The notes beneath the pieces were generated by a model. That model worked only from the letters and a program-made list of their open reading frames with translations. It ran no database searches and was not told the origin of the DNA. Positions 52,101 to 62,669 of a stretch of 64,000 bases of DNA are shown here, in pieces. Position numbers and translations under genes: made by a program. The stretch comes from Laguncularia racemosa. Taxonomy: Eukaryota; Streptophyta; Magnoliopsida; Myrtales; Combretaceae. The DNA lies in assembly GCA_037954665.1 (NCBI GenBank), contig JBBMOL010000071.1:1793441-1857440 (forward strand). Direction: 5' to 3'. Positions within the stretch are counted from its first letter, which is position 1. Each line of letters begins with the position of its first letter.

Positions 52101-53659
52101 TTGATTGAAAATCTTATATTGCATCATAATGCTTGATTAACACAATAATTTCGGTTGATTTCTAGATGTTATTCCAAATCATGAACTTGAGTTAGTTGAA
52201 ACTAATTACAAAATTACAAAACTTAAGCAAAAATAGGTCAATTAAGCATTGGAACTTAAGCATATATACATATATGGTTGATATTTTAGTCATGACAATA
52301 TGTTAGATGGGAGTCATTATTTATATATATATATATATTCAAAGTCCGAAAGGAAAACAATTATGGAGAGTCTTATTTGGTGTAGTAATGAACATGAATA
52401 TGTAGCGACTTAAATAATTATAATTGATTTGATTGATTTAAATTATAATTTGGCTATAAATAAACATGAAAGAAAACAATTATGGAGTCTTATTTGGTGT
52501 AGTAATGAACATGAATGTGTAGAAACTTAAATAATTCATCTAAATTATAATCGATTTGATTGATATAAATTATAATTTTACTATAAACAAACATGAATTT
52601 TTATTTAATTATTTTCTAAATTAATACCACAGCTTGGTGAAATAGATTAATCAATGGTGTGTTAAATAATGATATCAAGCTAATGATGATGTGCTTCGTA
52701 CTGTGTAAAATCTATTAGTTAGGTTAAATCTTAATTTTTAAATCATTTCAAAACTCTTATGTTTAATCTATGTTTATTGTTGAAGCCATCGGTTGTAATA
52801 TAAATAATAATTGGCATAAAAAAATGCATATTTGACTAATGATTAAAAAAAGTTGAAAACCTATGACGTACTTCACAAAATACTTTAAACTTTTTCATTG
52901 ATTTCAAATCCACAAAATTACTTTTATAATTCATGCTTAACTAATTTCTTGTCGTCTTTCCATAGTGAATGGACATAGGGTGTTGCAACCACAAAAATAG
53001 AATTTGATTCTGAAATATTTTGTGGTACGTACTTTATAGACTCGGTGTCACACTAGCATCATGCGATCAAAATAACAATAAGTCTTGCGTTAAGACAAGA
53101 TTTCCTCGTAAAAGACAACATTTTTAGTCACGAGAAAGCACATACAATGACACACACCAGACACACACAGTATCTTATATATATATATATATGTATTTTA
53201 TACTAACAATGTTTATGTAATCAATCGATGCAGTTGACAATGGTAATTCACGAGTCATTACGTCTATACCCACCTGTCACGGTCGTCTCAAGAGAGGCAT
53301 TACAGGACATGAAATTTGGAAGCATTAGTGTCCCTAAAGGTGTCATCATATGGACCTTAGTTGTGACTCTGCACCAAGATCCTGAAATCTGGGGTCCTGA
53401 TGCCCATGTTTTCAACCCACAGAGATTTGCAAATGGTGTCTCTAGGGCATGCAAGTTCCCACATGTGTACATGCCCTTTGGAGTGGGCCCACGCACGTGC
53501 CTTGGCCAGAATTTTGCACTGGCTGAACTTAAAGTCCTTATGGCTCTTCTGCTGTACAAATTCTCCTTTTCAATATCCCCTGATTACGTGCATTCCCCTA
53601 TTCTAAGAATGGTCCTAGAGCCTGAATTTGGAGTAAATCTTGTTGTAAAGAAGCTTTGA
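43128..53659 (+). CDS. Cytochrome P450, CYP714-like (clan 72), 5 exons, 526 aa
   Basis: Membrane-anchored haem monooxygenase of the ER. Exons: 43128-43452, 43963-44189, 51099-51346, 51738-52092, 53234-53659; all GT-AG, joining in one intact frame to TGA at 53657. Seen in order: N-terminal anchor (about 3-30); [11 protein letters not shown] near 46; the CYP714-typical [33 protein letters not shown]-helix AGYETT from residue 336 (oxygen activation); K-helix ESLR 392-395; FNPQRF 445-450; haem loop [10 protein letters not shown] with ligand Cys474. All key residues are present. Known CYP714 enzymes oxidise gibberellins (e.g. CYP714A1/A2, B1/B2, D1), and some CYP714E enzymes oxidise triterpenoids; which applies here cannot be told. 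Exon 3 ends with a slightly short linker ([11 protein letters not shown]). Intron 2 (44190-51098) hosts an antisense LTR retrotransposon. Confidence 0.95.
45690..46150 (+). repeat. Degenerate ACC/ATC trinucleotide-rich tract
   Basis: About 460 bp dominated by CAC, ACC, ATC and ATT triplets with hardly any G (for example ATCATCACCTC, CCACCATTACC). Long open frames on either strand here are low-complexity artefacts. It is in intron 2 of the P450, and the LTR retrotransposon inserted at its right edge. Confidence 0.8.
46153..46157. repeat. Left target site duplication CTCTT
   Basis: Five bases immediately before the left LTR, identical to 49637-49641 after the right LTR. A 5-bp duplication is usual for Ty3/gypsy integration. 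Confidence 0.9.
46158..46770 (-). repeat. Left (3') LTR, 613 bp
   Basis: Direct repeat of 49024-49636, same length. Starts TGACGCAGCG and ends GATGTCCGCATCA on the plus strand. Contains the palindrome-rich array at about 46410-46740. Open frames within it are present in both LTRs and are not genes. Confidence 0.95.
46410..46740. repeat. Array of ACACGGCC/GGCCGTGT inverted-repeat units in the LTR
   Basis: At least four units place ACACGGCC, or a one-base variant, about 9 nt before GGCCGTGT or a variant, separated by text such as GTGCCTTTA. Each could form a GC-rich stem of about 8 bp. Units are spaced tens of bases apart with shared connectors (ATGACGAGCATA, TAGTACACGG). The same array is at about 49276-49606 in the other LTR. 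Confidence 0.85.
46644..47267 (-). pseudogene. Ty3/gypsy integrase C-terminal fragment
   Basis: Read on the minus strand from about 47267. [14 protein letters not shown] followed by [10 protein letters not shown] matches the end of the gypsy integrase core. After an in-frame TAA at 47099-47097 the same frame continues with [50 protein letters not shown] and [12 protein letters not shown], the basic C-terminal domain. The frame runs past the element's purine tract into the 3' LTR and ends at 46644. The catalytic DDE core is missing, so the fragment cannot integrate DNA. Confidence 0.88.
46771..46783 (-). other. Polypurine tract of the retrotransposon
   Basis: On the minus strand TGGTGGGAGAGAA directly precedes the 3' LTR start TGATGCGG. 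It has the position and composition expected for the plus-strand primer of reverse transcription. Confidence 0.75.
47253..48021 (-). pseudogene. Captured aldo-keto reductase coding fragment (frameshifted)
   Basis: Retro-copied piece of a plant NADP-dependent aldo-keto reductase, resembling the Arabidopsis At1g04420 product from memory. It begins near [20 protein letters not shown] (48021). Recognisable blocks in order: [51 protein letters not shown], then [63 protein letters not shown] and MERYNRSI (47253). The Asp, Tyr, Lys and His of the AKR catalytic tetrad are all present. A homopolymer of seven A (minus strand, about 47723-47730) shifts the frame by one. The first strand and about 100 C-terminal residues, including part of the cofactor site, are absent. 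No intron-like interruption is seen, which suggests capture from spliced mRNA. It has the same sense as the element. Confidence 0.9.
48022..48291 (-). other. Acidic spacer between gag and the captured AKR
   Basis: After the gag stop the same frame stays open through about 90 codons of acidic, low-similarity sequence ([40 protein letters not shown]). It contains no zinc knuckle or protease motif. It may be remnant gag-pol linker or part of another captured sequence; I do not recognise it. Confidence 0.5.
48292..48990 (-). CDS. Retrotransposon gag (capsid) protein, 232 aa
   Basis: Structural protein expected to package element RNA. The first in-frame ATG is at 48990, only 19 nt below the primer-binding site. 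Residues about 115-210 match the retrotransposon gag fold: [56 protein letters not shown]. An arginine-rich, acidic-flanked segment (40-110) precedes it. No CCHC zinc knuckle is present. The TAA at 48294-48292 is followed in the same frame by open sequence leading into the captured AKR, so this stop may be secondary. Confidence 0.85.
   Translation of the reverse strand: MSANDGVDGGRILDGVRGTEVLRYGQPIRRAVEETMDQKIWREEQRREALIYRSNTNSSRQIYWRRSEGDPRSSSVTYDTDDEDEIFNNLPRRRGHGNIRRYNRCNYRYKDEIFSQFNYVVSEFDGTGSLKEFWVWVEDIERFFDRMRIPEGMKIELVESRLWGDALYWWERLQGLRHLEGKDPVRTWFKMQYLLEQKFFPLAYERILPQKIPQTPKLVNLILEVLKEEVVK
49010..49021 (-). other. tRNA-Met primer-binding site
   Basis: Minus-strand TGGTATCAGAGC is the standard plant retrotransposon site complementary to the 3' end of initiator methionine tRNA. 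It begins 2 nt after the 5' LTR end, fixing the element's orientation. Confidence 0.92.
49024..49636 (-). repeat. Right (5') LTR, 613 bp
   Basis: Same length and about 97% identical to 46158-46770 by eye. It carries the element promoter (TATA box at 49201-49208) and the palindromic array at about 49276-49606. It ends in CA on the plus strand, followed by the CTCTT target duplication. Confidence 0.95.
49201..49208 (-). promoter_or_regulatory. TATA box of the 5' LTR
   Basis: Minus-strand TATAAATA lies about 180 nt before the LTR end. Transcription would start roughly 30 nt downstream, near 49170, giving U3 of about 430-460 bp. Position and match only; no transcript data. Confidence 0.6.
49637..49641. 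repeat. Right target site duplication CTCTT
   Basis: Identical to 46153-46157 on the other side of the retrotransposon. Confidence 0.9.
52353..52599. repeat. Tandem duplication in P450 intron 4
   Basis: A unit of about 119 nt (52353-52471) is repeated at 52472-52599. Both copies contain GAAAACAATTATGGAG, TCTTATTTGGTGTAGTAATG, AACATGAAT.TGTAG, TTTGATTGAT.TAAATTATAA and AAACATGAA. The second copy has a small insertion. Confidence 0.9.
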
Positions 53660-54872
53660 GCTTGTTGTGTTTGATGAAACTATCCCAATGAAACGGGCCT
53701 TATTATTATTTTTTTATTAACAATGAAAAGAAAAATTCGGGCAATGCTACTTCTTAGCGGATACTAATATTAGTGACAGCATATCGAAATTATGTTTGTT
53801 AAACTTTATTTGTTCCTCGAGTGTCGCCTAAGTGAATGAGGCCTTGCATGAGTATTCATGCTTTATATTCAATACCTATAGAGTGGCGATCTTGAAAAAA
53901 TGGATATATATAGCAAGTATATATATATATGTGTGTGTGTGTGTTGCTTTTATTATTTCAAAAGAAATTACAATATTGTACCCGAAAGTTTTGATAGATA
54001 AGAGTGTTATGTCAAGAACAAAGTGATCTATGCATAATTCTTATAGCCGTGGTTTTAGAAATATATAGTTTATTTGATTGACTTTATAAAGATAGAGTAG
54101 AATAATTATTTTTCTCTTACAAAATTATCATTATGTTTATATTGTGGAAGAGTTATTCTCATGGAATTACTATTACTACAAATGGGGAATAGTTATTCCT
54201 TCTAAGGGATACTTTCTCCAATTTAACAATAGGATACTCATTTACTTTCACACGAAAGCTAACCTAACAAAGGAAAGTGTAGTTGAGGGGGGCCTGATTG
54301 TAATGGTCACATGTGTGCAATAAACTTTTTTCACTACACGTGAACTTAAAGGAGTAATACTGGATGACTAAGAAGGAGAGAAAAGGAGAAGGAATATGTA
54401 ATCTTAAGGAATTCAAATGCACAAATAACAGGTAGAAGTGTTATACAACATCAACTCCATAATTTTTTAAGAAAGGTAATGCGTTTAGTTTAAACTCTAT
54501 TTAATTTTTGTGAAAGCAATTTGACAACACAATGACATTAGTTGCGATTTCTCAATCCATCAAATGGGAAGGAGTTCTGAATATTTATGAAGTTAGGCTA
54601 TGGATGATGTCTATTAAATTGTGTCAACACTTGATCTCCAAGGTGAGTCTTACTCATAATGATTCTTCCATGGGCTTCTCTTGAGTGCAAGCTCATAGAA
54701 AAGCTCTTTAAATACATGAACTTTCTTGAAAAAAAAATTGAAAGTGAACAGATCAATCTAACAATTCTTACTCTAAGCTTACTATATTAAGTCTCCCTTA
54801 ATTATACTAGAACTATGAACTTGATTCATTAGATCTTATCACTTAAGTCAAAGAGTCAAACTTATGTTATTA

Positions 54873-55110
54873 TTAGACTTAAAGTTTAGGATTCATTTTA
54901 GCTCTTTACAAAAAGGAAGCTAACTTATTTAGAGCAACTTTAGTCGTATAGGTTGGATTTACATCATTGAAAGCAACTCCAAAGAGTAAAGCCTAGGTCA
55001 TCAATAGACTTAAAGTTCATGATTCATTTTACTTCTTTACATAATAACTCATTAAGAGCAACTTTAGTTGTATTGGTGGGATTGACATCATTGAAAGCAA
55101 CTCCAACTGC
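54873..55110. repeat. Tandem duplication, about 110-130 bp units
   Basis: ATTAGACTTAAAGTTTAGGA and ATAGACTTAAAGTTCATGA each begin a unit. Both continue with TTCATTTTA.CTCTTTACA or a variant, AGAGCAACTTTAGT, TTGG.TT.ACATCATTGAAA and GCAACTCCAA. Confidence 0.88.
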
Positions 55111-56077
55111 ATGGTTGATGATTCTCAAAAGAATAGGATGTGCCCAGCTTATGATTGCAATTGCAATTGCAATTTACTATTCCTTATTTATTTATTTGGC
55201 CAAATTTTCATCTTTTATCAAAAGGACCCAAACCAACAGCCAAGTCGAGGTTTAGGGTACAAATATATGATGAAATCTTAAAACATATTCTTCATATATT
55301 ATTGGAATCATTTTAAGTATAAAAGGATCAGTATAGTATACATTGGATTTTGTATAAATTTTCATCGTTTGCAGCTTCGTAAATTTCCAGAAAGCATGCA
55401 AGACAATATCTAATGGGCCAACCCATGAGACTTCAAGCAGTTTGTCTGACTGCCACGCATGTTCCAGTATCCAAATGGGCCAAGACATCAAGATATTTAC
55501 ATTCATTGTAATTTACATTTAAAAACACATTGACTTACAGCTGAATTTCATGAGTTGAATATAAATATCTTAACTTAAATGAAGGCTAAAATAACTCAAA
55601 ACGTTCCGTTAGAAACGGTAGATTTTATAGAATATGAATATTCGAATAGTTCGATACACTGTATGGCAGTTTATGATTCCTCTTTTCTTTTTTTTTAAAA
55701 CATGTATATGTACATTGTTATAACAAAGAGATCCTTATCCTACCCACCGGAAAGAGAGGATTTCTTGGCAGGAAACAGCGAGAATACGGGTTATTCTCCA
55801 GGAGAAAACAAGAATCGTGTGCAGGTGTAAAGCTATCCATGAAGAGGGATTCTGGCACTCACTTCTAAGAAAGGAATCGATCCGATGCTATTGTCCTCAA
55901 CCGTTGGTACTTCAACCCAATATTCACTTGCCATATCTTTATTGGTAACGAAACAACTAAAGCATACCTTGAAGCACATAGGAATGATCATAGTAAAAAG
56001 CATTTCCTTAAATATTACACAATATGTGTTATATACATATAGTTTATTTATACGTAATAAACTATGTATATTAAAAT

Positions 56078-56079
<2 letters not shown>

Positions 56080-56110
<31 letters not shown>
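56080..56110. repeat. (TA)n microsatellite
   Basis: About 31 nt of alternating TA. Confidence 0.95.
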
Positions 56111-56114
<4 letters not shown>

Positions 56115-57721
56115 CGATATTTTTCTCATGATTATGGATCTTGATCTCATAGACAATTATGGTAGGAGAAAGATTGAAATTATTATTTATTATTGAGAGT
56201 TAAATAATGTTCTTTTGATGATAGTATATTATTTTATATTTTTTAAGAACTATTATTGCGCATTGTATGAAGTTTTAAGATCTTTTTAAAGCATTTTCAA
56301 TACTTTCATTTAATTTTACTCAATTTTTAATTGAAAAAAAATAATAATAATTACCATATATGGTGGTGTACAAACAAAACACTGCAATGGAAGAGACAAA
56401 TATGATAGTAGCTTTTACTACAAGAAAGCAACTACCATCCTTAAACGGCTAAATAACTAGACTTTTCCTTCTTTTTTTTTCATACAAAGATAAAAATGAA
56501 AAGTTAACATAACAACACAATTTTGGCAATACATATACATAAAAACACAAGCATAAGGCACCATGTAGCTGCTGTACAGGAGAAAAAACAAAAAGGTGAA
56601 CATCATAGCAGAAAATCTACCAAACAAGGGATAAACAACAAAAGGCATTTGCCCAAAAATACAAAAAAGTGAAATGGATGAAGCTTGTGTGTCCTTCCCA
56701 GAAAGAACACCTAATAAAGTGGAAAATTTATCTAGTGAACATCATAATCAATTTGAGACCACACCCCAGTTCTTAATTGAATTATAACCAAAATCAGGGG
56801 CGCGCCAATAGCAGAAGGAAGGGGGTGAACCCCTGTAAACAGCCCTGTGAAAGACTGCCCTCATGGATCTCAAGGAAGCCTTCAAAAGGGGAACCTGAAA
56901 ATCTATTATAGACCATGTGGCAGGTACCTTATATATGGTACCCGTACCTTGACCTTGTATATTCTACATAGGCCCAATCTGTACAAGAAATCTTCAAAAC
57001 CAAAAAAAAAAAAAAAAAACTATCTGGTCTACACAAGAATTTCTCTATGAAATTTTACCAGAAGAGAGCAACATTACTAAGCCAACTTAGCATTAAACCT
57101 GTATGTAATTCATGAAAATATTCCACGAATAGCACATTAATGTAATAATCTCCCTTAAACTATTAACTACTAGTTCCTAGTTAGGCAATCTCTTTTTCCG
57201 TACTAAAATGAATAAGCTCCATATTGCATATCCGAGAAGACACTAAATCGGGCCTGATTTTATTGTTTACAAGCAATTTTTTGGAACAAAATTATATGTT
57301 ATTCCAACAAATGAGCATAAAAAGAGATCTCCATCTCTTTAGCAGTCCTAAACGCCCTGTCATCAAACACATTAGCAGAACTGTAGAAACCGTTAGATCC
57401 AATTTCAAGGTGAACAAGATGAGGCCGTAAATTTTTGTTGTATTGCTAAATCCTATGACTGCTGTTTCATTTAGACTCATAAGCAGAAAAGGCTCCATAT
57501 CGTATCATCCATAGATAATAGACATGATTCTACAAAAAGGAACAAGCCGACAGCAGGCGTTGCTTAACCTGCTTGAGAAATAATCTACTGTCCTTGAAGC
57601 ATATCACTGTTGAAAATGAGGCTTCCCCTGCTATGCGAGTTTGACTCAATCTAGTGATCGATGATTATTAGGAAGAATTATCTTATCCAACTACAACCTT
57701 TTTTATTTCTTTTGAAACCTA

Positions 57722-60309
57722 TTATGAGGACTCCAATATGTCATAATGACCATACCCATGAAACAGAACGTTTATCGTGTTTTCTTCATCTTTTCGATAC
57801 TCCTCGCCATACTTTGCTATGTTTACCAGGTTTCCAGTGCTGCTTTCTACCATGAACACTGATATTGGGGACCTGAGCATAAATGTCAAATGGAACCTTG
57901 TCATAAAATGCGTGAAGACGTTCTGAAGTCAATCAACATATCTGGTTACTTGACAAAAAAGAATTCACAACTAAAAGACAAAAGTTATTGGATTAGCTAT
58001 ATGGTTAGGGCATGCTATATAACGGGGGTTAAAACGTTTGGTAACCACTTGTACATCGACTAGTGAAAGATAAATCTGTTTGATGGTCACTCAAAATCAT
58101 TCTTCTAGCTCACAAGCAGTACTTACAGTAAGATAATCTGACATTTCATCCAAAAAATAAGTACTTACAGTAAGATGAGAATAAGTGGTTGTTATAGTGC
58201 TGACAGAGTTTAATAAACGGGTAGAAAAACAAAATTATGGAAACGAAATAGACTTACTAGTGAAATTTTACTGCCATTAGAGCACAGGGCAACTATTTTG
58301 AATTAGTATGCTGCTGAAGGTATTTTAATTGCTCATTTAGATAATCTGCTCCCCATTCTTCTTTTATGGTAGCTTAGTTGTTCCATGGCGACCCTTCGGG
58401 CCAACCAGAACATACTTTAACTACATTATAACAGTTTGAATCAAACTCTTCATAAATAGAACAACTTTCCTTTTTCATAATGACGCCATATAGTAAAAGC
58501 ATATGGTAGGAATAAGAAGACAGTAAGCTATCTGATTAATCAACTCACTTGAGAACATGTGAAGCCATAAGTAACTCTGGCTCCCCTCCCCATACACAAG
58601 GCTGTTGTATTCGCTTGATGTATGCATCAAAGTCTCCTTCAATAAACCTACGAATTCAGCCCAAAATAACAAAAGGTGCCAATTATATCCTCGATTCAAA
58701 CTGATTATCACAAGCTGCAGGGAATCGCAAATATTTCTTGATAGATGCTATTCATGATATAATCAATACCAATTTACGTGGTAAATAAGAATAAAGCCAC
58801 ATTCATCCCTCGATGGGTAATATTTGATCACAAAGTGAAGCTATTCTAGGAATAAAATTGCCACGCTATTTGTAAAACACTCACCATTCGGTTTCTTTCC
58901 GTCTCTTTATAAGTTCATCCACAACCTGCACTTGGAAATAAATAAGAAATTAAATAAACAAGATCGATTTCCTTCCAGATTTAGAAACTGATTGGGCATA
59001 TCAATGATACTTACTCGAGCTCTTAATTCATCAGCAAGCTCTGCCTGGCGGCTATCATCGGGGGCTGCTTCTCCCTTTCTCAAGCAGGAACCATGAGCTA
59101 TTGCTCGGAATAGACATCGACCATCAGCTATAACCCCTGCATTATCATACAATACAATCAGGATTTGAGTAGAAAGCAGTCAAAATGCACAACTCCTTTG
59201 AAGTTTCAAATCCCATTAATTTCTTTTAGCAACACGCCCGATGCAAGGTTTGGAAAGAAAAGAACCCAACTTAGAATCTAGGGTGAAAACAATCAAAACA
59301 GAAAAAATTCAAAACTTCACAGGGAAGTTTTAGGGAACTTCAAAACTTCGGAAGCAGTCACGACTGCAACTAGCACCCGCCGTCCGCCACGTCCGCCGCC
59401 TGCATGCATCATTACATAGTGCAGTATTGATGTATTTACTGAAGCCAATGCTCATTACAACAAATAACAAGTATTGCCATCATCAAGATTTGGAGCTATA
59501 AACAAAACAAGTAATATGTCAAACTAAGGAAAAAAAATAAATAATAAAAAATGGTATCTTTTCATTAAAAACCAAATCCATCAATCAACATTTAACAGCA
59601 CACGTAGTTACTTACGAGTTCTATATAGACATAATTCATGGTTATTTACGGGGATAAATCAGAACTTTAATGCCATAGAACATCAATATAGCCATGGGTT
59701 ATTCCACAGCTCCATGGAGAAGACCGTTCAATCTATCATTTGAATATTGAAATCGCCCCGAAGGAAGTACGGAACGTTTACGTGAGATTAAAAAACCCTT
59801 TATTCAAAGTAAAAAGAACTATATAAATTGAAAAATTAAAAATAATAATAACCTGTGACTCTATAGTCATTAGAACTCTCTTTCTTATCATCCAAAACCA
59901 AATCAGGACCGCTGTTCTCACCAACTTCCTCGGCCACATCACCACAGCCACCAAGAACTTCGGAGTTCCCGTCTACCCACTTGAGAGGCGCGACAAAAGC
60001 ACATGCGCCAATGAGAAACCACCCGGAGTCAAGCCTGTGGAGCCAGCGTGCGGGTCGGACATCCCACGCAACATTCCAAGAGCCTTCACCGCGGGTATAA
60101 TCTAACCTCCTTCTCCTGGTGGGCCACGCGACGTCGGAGACGAAGGCGGGCCATGTGAGGGTGTTGGGCCGAGGAGGAAGATGGCTGAGCTGACGGAGAG
60201 AGTGGAGGTTATTGAGGTGGTGATGGTGGTGGGGAAGGGAGCGATGGAGGAGGAGAGAGAGTGAGGAGAGGATCCAAGACTTGGGGCGTGTGCACAGTAC
60301 ACCAAGCAT
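57722..60309 (-). CDS. OTU-domain cysteine protease (probable deubiquitinase), 5 exons, 289 aa
   Basis: Predicted to cleave ubiquitin conjugates. Exons in transcript order: 60309-59853, 59136-59015, 58925-58885, 58647-58549, 57872-57722; all GT-AG, one intact frame ending in TAA. Residues 1-152 (exon 1) are Ser/Leu/His/Arg-rich at the start (MLGVLCTRPKSWILSSLSLL), which could be an organellar targeting peptide, then have SWNVAWDVRPARWLHRLDSG as in plant relatives. The OTU domain spans about 153-289: DGRCLFRAIAHG with catalytic Cys160, ELADELRARVVDELIKRR, FIEGDFDAYI, CVWGGEPELLMASHVLK, SPISVFMVESS, and NVLFHGYGHYD with catalytic His282. It resembles Arabidopsis OTU proteins of the At3g57810 type from memory. 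The start is the first ATG in frame. Exon 1 is GC-rich compared with the surroundings. Confidence 0.92.
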
Positions 60310-62669
60310 TAGTGTGTGGCTAATTTGCTATTTTACGCCGACTTTTCTTAAAGCCAAACCTCTAGTAGGCTTTATATAATTTGCCATACATAGTCTTCGG
60401 TCATATATATTTTTTATGTTTCATGCTTGTCTGTCCATCGTCAATTACCTAGGACGGGATTGGTAGAAATTTAAAATGGTAAATATTTCACATTTTTAAG
60501 TTTATTTTTTTTAAGTATTTGCATTAGATACCCTATCTTAATCTTAATCCTATTTTAATTAATCGTGATTAAATATCTAACAATTGTTGAAGTGTTAAAA
60601 TTATATAGTTAATAGAAACGCAATTGGAATAAAATTATAAATATTCGAAAAATTGAAGAAATTTTAAAATTTCTAAGGGAGGCTGCTGTTTTTGGTCTCA
60701 CCCCCTTATATCTTCATTAATTTTATATCTTATGGAAAAATAAATTAAAGTTTACTTCTAATGTTTATTTTTTTTTAATTTCGTTTTTATTTCTCAGCAA
60801 ATTCTCAATTAATATATTTTCCCCGTTGATGTGGAAAAAGGTGTGCTTTTGGTCTATGGGGTTGGTGGAGAGGAAAGTGATGTCAATTGCAAGAAAAAAA
60901 TGGCCAGAAGGGAATGTGGAGCCCACAGATATAGGTATAGAGATTCGACCTTTTGGGGTTCAAAAATAAATTACATTTAATTATATGCGTTTTCCAGAAA
61001 ATGAATCGGTGATAAATCAGGTTTATATCTTTCTATACTTTCTAGGAAAGTTGTTTTTTTTTTTTAAGACTGGGTTGGTGTTTGCCCTTTCTAGGTACAC
61101 ATTATTATAAATAAAGGTTTATCTTTTTTGTTTTTTGGATTATGATGGATGAGAGATTCAAACTTAATATATGATATAAAGAATTTTATGATGTAATCAT
61201 TAAAATATAATTATATTATATAATTATTTTTTATTATTAATATATCGATAGGTTTCATAAAATGATTATATTAAGATAATAGGACTTTATAATAAGTTTG
61301 ATTTTAGATGTGGCTTTATAAACTGGATTGGAATTATAATTCCTTAAAACTGATAGAGTCTATTTTTAAATAAAATTTCTACTCCTAAACATAAACATAA
61401 AGAGTAGAAATCACAATTTCATTCCTTTTTTGGTCCCATTCCAATCCATTCTAGAACATTTCATTTCAAAGTATTCCTAGAAACTGACCATGATATGAGT
61501 ATTATTTAATTTTTGTTTTCCAGCAAGATTTAGCATTTATCACTTTATCAATTGATCACAGCTTAAAGCTTAGTATTAATTAGTGTCTTAGCTAAAAGTG
61601 TATTGATTAAAACTTTGTATTGACAAGTTCTTGCAAGTTTTTCACATAAATATGGAGTGTACTTGGATCAGGGGTGTACGATGTGCTCATGGACAGAGCA
61701 ACAATTTTCTTCCACTAGGGCAGATGTACTGATTAAAATTCACCTATTTGACTTAAAAAATAAAAAAAAAGGGTGAAAATTTGATATATAAATCATGTGT
61801 TGTATTTTGTAAAATTTTTCCGCTATATTTGGGTATGAAAAATGAAGATAATTATTCGTTAAAATAAAATTGCTAGTTAGTCATATATATATATACCAAA
61901 GTAAAACAAAACCACATTAATTTTTTTAATTTGATCTGATTAAATGGTATGTTATAATTATATTATTGTACTTTATTTTCTTAGTCCTTTTGGAAAGAGT
62001 GAGTCTTAATATTGTGACATTTATACCCTATAATATCCTATTCGATTTGATAGATTTTAGAAAGAAATTAAAGGTTATAGAATAGGTTTCGATACATTGC
62101 TCAAAAACTTGCTCACAAATGATAAGATACTAAAAAGACATTTCTATACTATATACCCATCTTAGAACTTATGTTGTAAAGTATATATATAGTATAGGTT
62201 TTAAGAATATCTTATATCTACTTTGTCAAAATCATGAAATAATAATAATGAATATAAATTGTATTATATTTCTAACTTAGATGATATAAGTTCTACAAAA
62301 AAGAAAGAAATATAATATATATATTATATATATATTATAGTTCAAACCAGCCGTTTACAAGAAACCCCAAATTAGAAGCATTTCATGCCTCTCTCTTGTC
62401 TTAATTGTATATCTCTATTTTCTACTTCACTTGTCTCGTTTCTTTTCCATTACCCATGGTATTTTCTGTCTTGTCTTACTTCCTCTCATTACTAACATAT
62501 TTTCCACTATGAGAAATATATGCAAACTAACTTGTCATAAAAACCAAAACTTTATTTTTTATCTCCATATTTTAATTCACTTTCCTTATAAATCAAATCT
62601 TGAAGCTTCATATACGTATTTACAAATACTCACATATTTTATAGATTCCATAGGTTATAAGGTATCATA
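60310..62669. other. Intergenic region upstream of the OTU gene
   Basis: Includes the presumed promoter of the minus-strand OTU gene in its first few hundred bases. The rest is AT-rich with no recognised gene on either strand. Confidence 0.5.

Larger units (their letters stand above)
53660..57721. other. Convergent intergenic region between the P450 and OTU genes
   Basis: Contains the 3' flanks of both genes, which point toward each other. A tandem repeat is at 54873-55110, mixed TA/TG runs at 53918-53944 and (TA)n at 56080-56110. Just beyond the OTU stop, minus-strand AATAAA near 57700 could be its polyadenylation signal. Open frames here have no recognised domain. Confidence 0.5.
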
